Assembly: GCA_021779775.1 (NCBI GenBank)
Contig: JAJYAB010000123.1
Location: forward strand, 1-5,836
Length of the DNA stretch: 5,836 nt
Source: Actinomycetes bacterium
Lineage (GTDB): Bacteria > Actinomycetota > Acidimicrobiia > Acidimicrobiales > UBA8190
Direction: 5' to 3'
Shown here: positions 5,801-5,836 of the stretch, in pieces
Layout: each line of letters begins with the position of its first letter
Position numbering within the stretch: position 1 is the stretch's first letter
The notes under the pieces: model-generated
Seen by the model: the letters and a program-made list of their open reading frames with translations, nothing else
What the model was told of the DNA's origin: nothing
Database searches by the model: none
Position numbers and translations under genes: made by a program

Positions 5801-5836
5801 CGAGGCGGATCCTGTGCCGCCCGAGGCTGACGCGGC
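5784..5836 (+). CDS. Start of a coupled third gene, probably the ABC permease, cut by the window edge
   Basis: The ATG at 5784 lies inside the end of the ABC ATPase gene (17-nt overlap) and is preceded by a strong purine-rich ribosome site, AAGGAGGAGG (5768-5777), six bases upstream. The visible 17 codons encode an acidic, proline-rich N-terminus (MAVQPDEADPVPPEADA), and the frame stays open to the edge. No domain is visible yet. Permease identity is inferred only from its position after the ATPase and the NEW3 protein; such permeases often have a short polar N-terminus before TM1. Confidence 0.65.
   Translation, partial: MAVQPDEADPVPPEADA

Noticed and set aside
1..5836. CRISPR array, tRNA, rRNA or complete insertion sequence
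   Set aside because: I saw no regularly spaced repeats, no tRNA-like cloverleaf or rRNA sequence and no transposase motif with terminal repeats, reading by eye.

Overview
The window is GC-rich DNA from a bacterium that uses Shine-Dalgarno starts and GTG/TTG initiation. The ABC/NEW3 gene pair and the codon use would suit a high-GC lineage such as Chloroflexota or Actinomycetota. This placement is an inference; there is no rRNA or marker gene to settle it. The left and middle parts (about 1-3420) are loosely packed, carry broken or short genes and look accessory. The right part (3529-5836) is a compact, strongly GC3-biased operon.

Layout: (1) On the minus strand, 1-363 (frame open to 519) is the 5' part of an MFS-type transporter gene that runs off the left edge. 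Upstream of it on the same strand is a short PQQ-like beta-propeller gene (520-939), probably a remnant. A cluster of hairpins lies between them. (2) 940-1712 has no gene I can support; it holds a weak promoter candidate and two small inverted repeats next to the following gene. (3) On the plus strand are a secreted four-cysteine protein (1713-2426) and a small four-helix membrane protein (2454-2954). They read in the same frame, 27 nt apart, and are closed by a strong hairpin (2955-2986). Neither matches a named family I can vouch for. (4) 2987-3528 is a gene-poor gap. It contains a decayed fragment that reads like the conserved core of DUF4268-type nuclease-like proteins, and a compound hairpin at 3421-3460. 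(5) On the plus strand are a secreted, membrane-anchored protein with three NEW3-like beta-sandwich domains (3529-4680), an ABC transporter ATPase (core 4847-5800, possibly starting at 4682) and the first 17 codons of a translationally coupled third gene (from 5784), probably the permease.

Working together: the right-hand operon looks like an ABC export or membrane-maintenance system, with an extracytoplasmic NEW3 partner, a NosF/CcmA-like ATPase and a following permease. Its substrate cannot be read from the sequence. The 1713-2954 pair is the least explained intact unit and the best candidate for something undescribed. I did not find convincing evidence of a complete novel system.
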